NCBI GenBank assembly: GCA_021781285.1
Contig: JAJXXD010000170.1
Location: forward strand, 1 to 7,273
Length of the DNA: 7,273 nucleotides
Direction: 5' to 3'
Source: a bacterium
GTDB taxonomy: Bacteria > SZUA-79 > Acidulodesulfobacterales > Acidulodesulfobacteraceae
Shown: positions 6,252 through 7,273 of the stretch, one piece after another
Layout of the letters: each line of letters begins with the position of its first letter
Position numbering within the stretch: position 1 is the first letter of the stretch
Position numbers and translations under genes: made by a program
Notes under the pieces: generated by a model
The model's database searches: none
What the model was told of the DNA's origin: nothing
What the model saw: the letters and a program-made list of their open reading frames with translations, nothing else

Positions 6252-7273
6252 TTAAAGTATATACCTCGAAAGGTCCTCGTCTTTTATTATATCCTTAAGC
6301 CTTTCGTCTATATAATCCTTATTTATTAAAACTTTTTTTGCCGTCTTATAAGGAGCTTCGAAAGAAACGTCTTCCATGACCCTTTCTAAAATTGTATGAA
6401 GCCTTCTCGCTCCGATATTTTCGGTCTTAAGATTGACCTCTTCCGCAATTTCGGCGATTCTTTCGATTCCGTCTTCCGTAAAGTTTAAGCTCACGTTTTC
6501 CGTTTTAAGAAGCTCGTAATACTGTTTAATTAACGCTCCTTTCGGTTCTTTTAATATCCTTACGAATTCTTTTTTAGACAGCGAATCCATCTCGACCCTG
6601 ATAGGAAACCTTCCTTGAAGCTCGGGAATTAAATCCGACGGCTTGGAAACATGAAAAGCGCCTGCTGCGATAAATAAAATATGGTCGGTTTTTACGATTC
6701 CGTATTTCGTCATAACGTTGGAGCCTTCTATTATCGGCAGTAAATCCCTCTGAACGCCTTCTCTCGAAATATCGGGACCGTAAGATTTTTCCCTCGAAGC
6801 TATTTTATCTATTTCATCGACGAATATTAAACCTGAGTTTTCAACTCTTTGGATTGCGTTCTGGACTACCTTATCGTTATCGACAAGTCTTTCGCTCTCT
6901 TCGCGGACTAATATATCGAAAGCCTCGGAAACTCTAACCTTTTCTATTTTTTTCTGCTTCGGGAAGATATTAGAAAATATATCTTTAAAATCCTGTCCTA
7001 TGTCGTCTATTCCTGATTGGGAAAATATTTCTATGACCGGAATCGGAGGCCTGGCGGAAGATTTAACCTCCATTTCTACGAATCTGTCGTCTAACTTTCC
7101 TTCTAAAAACATTTTCCTGAATTTTTCCCTTGTATTGGCGTAGCTGGTTTTTTCCGCTCCTCCGGCCGGCAGCTGTCCTCCGTTTTTCTTGGAAACTTTG
7201 GGAGGTGGAGCTACAAGAAGGTCTAAAAGCAGTTCCTCGGCATTTTGTTTGGCTTTGTCGATAACCTGCTCGG
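6252..7273 (-). CDS. hslU: HslU, ATPase subunit of the HslUV (ClpYQ) protease; partial, N-terminus beyond window
   Basis: HslU is the cytoplasmic AAA+ unfoldase that feeds substrates to the HslV peptidase. The reading frame stays open to the window edge: 339 residues are visible before the stop, against about 440-460 for the family, so roughly the first 100 residues, including Walker A, lie outside. In visible numbering, residues 1 to about 90 belong to the inserted I domain. Walker B is LIFVDEIDKIA (about 148-158). The highly conserved stretch SREGVQRDLLPI follows, then ILFIAAGAFHVSKPSDLIPE and the arginine-finger segment LQGRFPIRVE (about 218-227). The sensor-2 segment is NIGARRLHT (285-293). 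The protein ends in EDLSRYIL, the tail that in HslU inserts into HslV and activates it, so the 3' end is intact. An ATG at 7112 is internal, because the family match continues upstream of it. hslV would be expected just upstream, outside the window. Only 21 nt separate this stop from argB. Confidence 0.97.
   Translation of the reverse strand, partial: EQVIDKAKQNAEELLLDLLVAPPPKVSKKNGGQLPAGGAEKTSYANTREKFRKMFLEGKLDDRFVEMEVKSSARPPIPVIEIFSQSGIDDIGQDFKDIFSNIFPKQKKIEKVRVSEAFDILVREESERLVDNDKVVQNAIQRVENSGLIFVDEIDKIASREKSYGPDISREGVQRDLLPIIEGSNVMTKYGIVKTDHILFIAAGAFHVSKPSDLIPELQGRFPIRVEMDSLSKKEFVRILKEPKGALIKQYYELLKTENVSLNFTEDGIERIAEIAEEVNLKTENIGARRLHTILERVMEDVSFEAPYKTAKKVLINKDYIDERLKDIIKDEDLSRYIL

Larger units (their letters stand above)
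1..7273 (-). other. Probable single transcription unit hslU-argBDFGH-lipoprotein-next gene
   Basis: All genes are co-directional. Gaps run from 13 to 33 nt with one 50-nt overlap, and I find no GC-rich hairpin followed by a T-run in any spacer. The only spacer that might hold an internal promoter is the A/T-only hslU-argB gap. The main promoter presumably lies upstream of hslU (or hslV), outside the window. No leader peptide, riboswitch or ARG-box palindrome could be recognised. Confidence 0.7.

Noticed and set aside
6252..7112. Short HslU starting at the ATG at 7112
   Set aside because: The frame remains open upstream to the window edge and the translated residues (EQVIDKAKQNAEELLLDLLV) match the HslU I-domain region, so this ATG is internal and the gene is simply cut by the window.
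1..7273. A hidden defence, mobile or otherwise novel system
   Set aside because: All coding space is filled by intact housekeeping genes plus one lipoprotein. No direct or inverted repeat arrays, integrase/transposase motifs or abrupt composition change were seen.

Overview
Every gene in this window reads on the minus strand, so transcription runs from high to low coordinates. It is an arginine-biosynthesis operon sitting directly behind the protease-ATPase gene hslU. In reading order: the 3' part of hslU (7273-6252, cut by the window edge), argB (6230-5382), argD (5368-4148), argF (4132-3200), argG (3175-1970), argH (1951-515), a small lipoprotein gene (564-43), and the first three codons of another gene (9-1, cut by the other edge). 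Intergenic gaps are 21, 13, 15, 24 and 18 nt. The lipoprotein start lies 50 nt inside the argH 3' end, and 33 nt separate it from the last gene. No gene-free stretch is long enough to hold a separate locus, and I see no terminator, tRNA, rRNA, CRISPR array, insertion sequence or phage remnant.

Pathway: ArgB phosphorylates N-acetylglutamate, ArgD makes N-acetylornithine, ArgF carbamoylates ornithine to citrulline, ArgG condenses citrulline with aspartate, and ArgH releases arginine and fumarate. That covers ArgB and ArgD of the acetylated branch and the whole ornithine-to-arginine branch. The acetylation/deacetylation steps (ArgJ or ArgA/ArgE) and the reductase ArgC are not here and must be encoded elsewhere. 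ArgB has the N-terminal extension typical of arginine-inhibited hexameric enzymes, so end-product control probably acts on the enzyme.

Organism: a Gram-negative bacterium is suggested by the diderm-style lipoprotein and by HslU. The gene order hslU-argBDFGH-lipoprotein resembles clusters I recall from Deltaproteobacteria/Desulfobacterota, where lysA and dap genes often follow. This is from memory and unchecked. The DNA is AT-rich, with very AT-rich spacers. I would not name a genus.

The genes look intact, with catalytic motifs in place. The less ordinary points are: no Shine-Dalgarno sequence before argB and argF; a UAAUG stop-start and four-codon mini-ORF between argD and argF; the lipoprotein overlapping argH, with an N-terminus resembling the LptM/YifL pattern; and the co-directional hslU-argB junction. 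I found no convincing new biological system.
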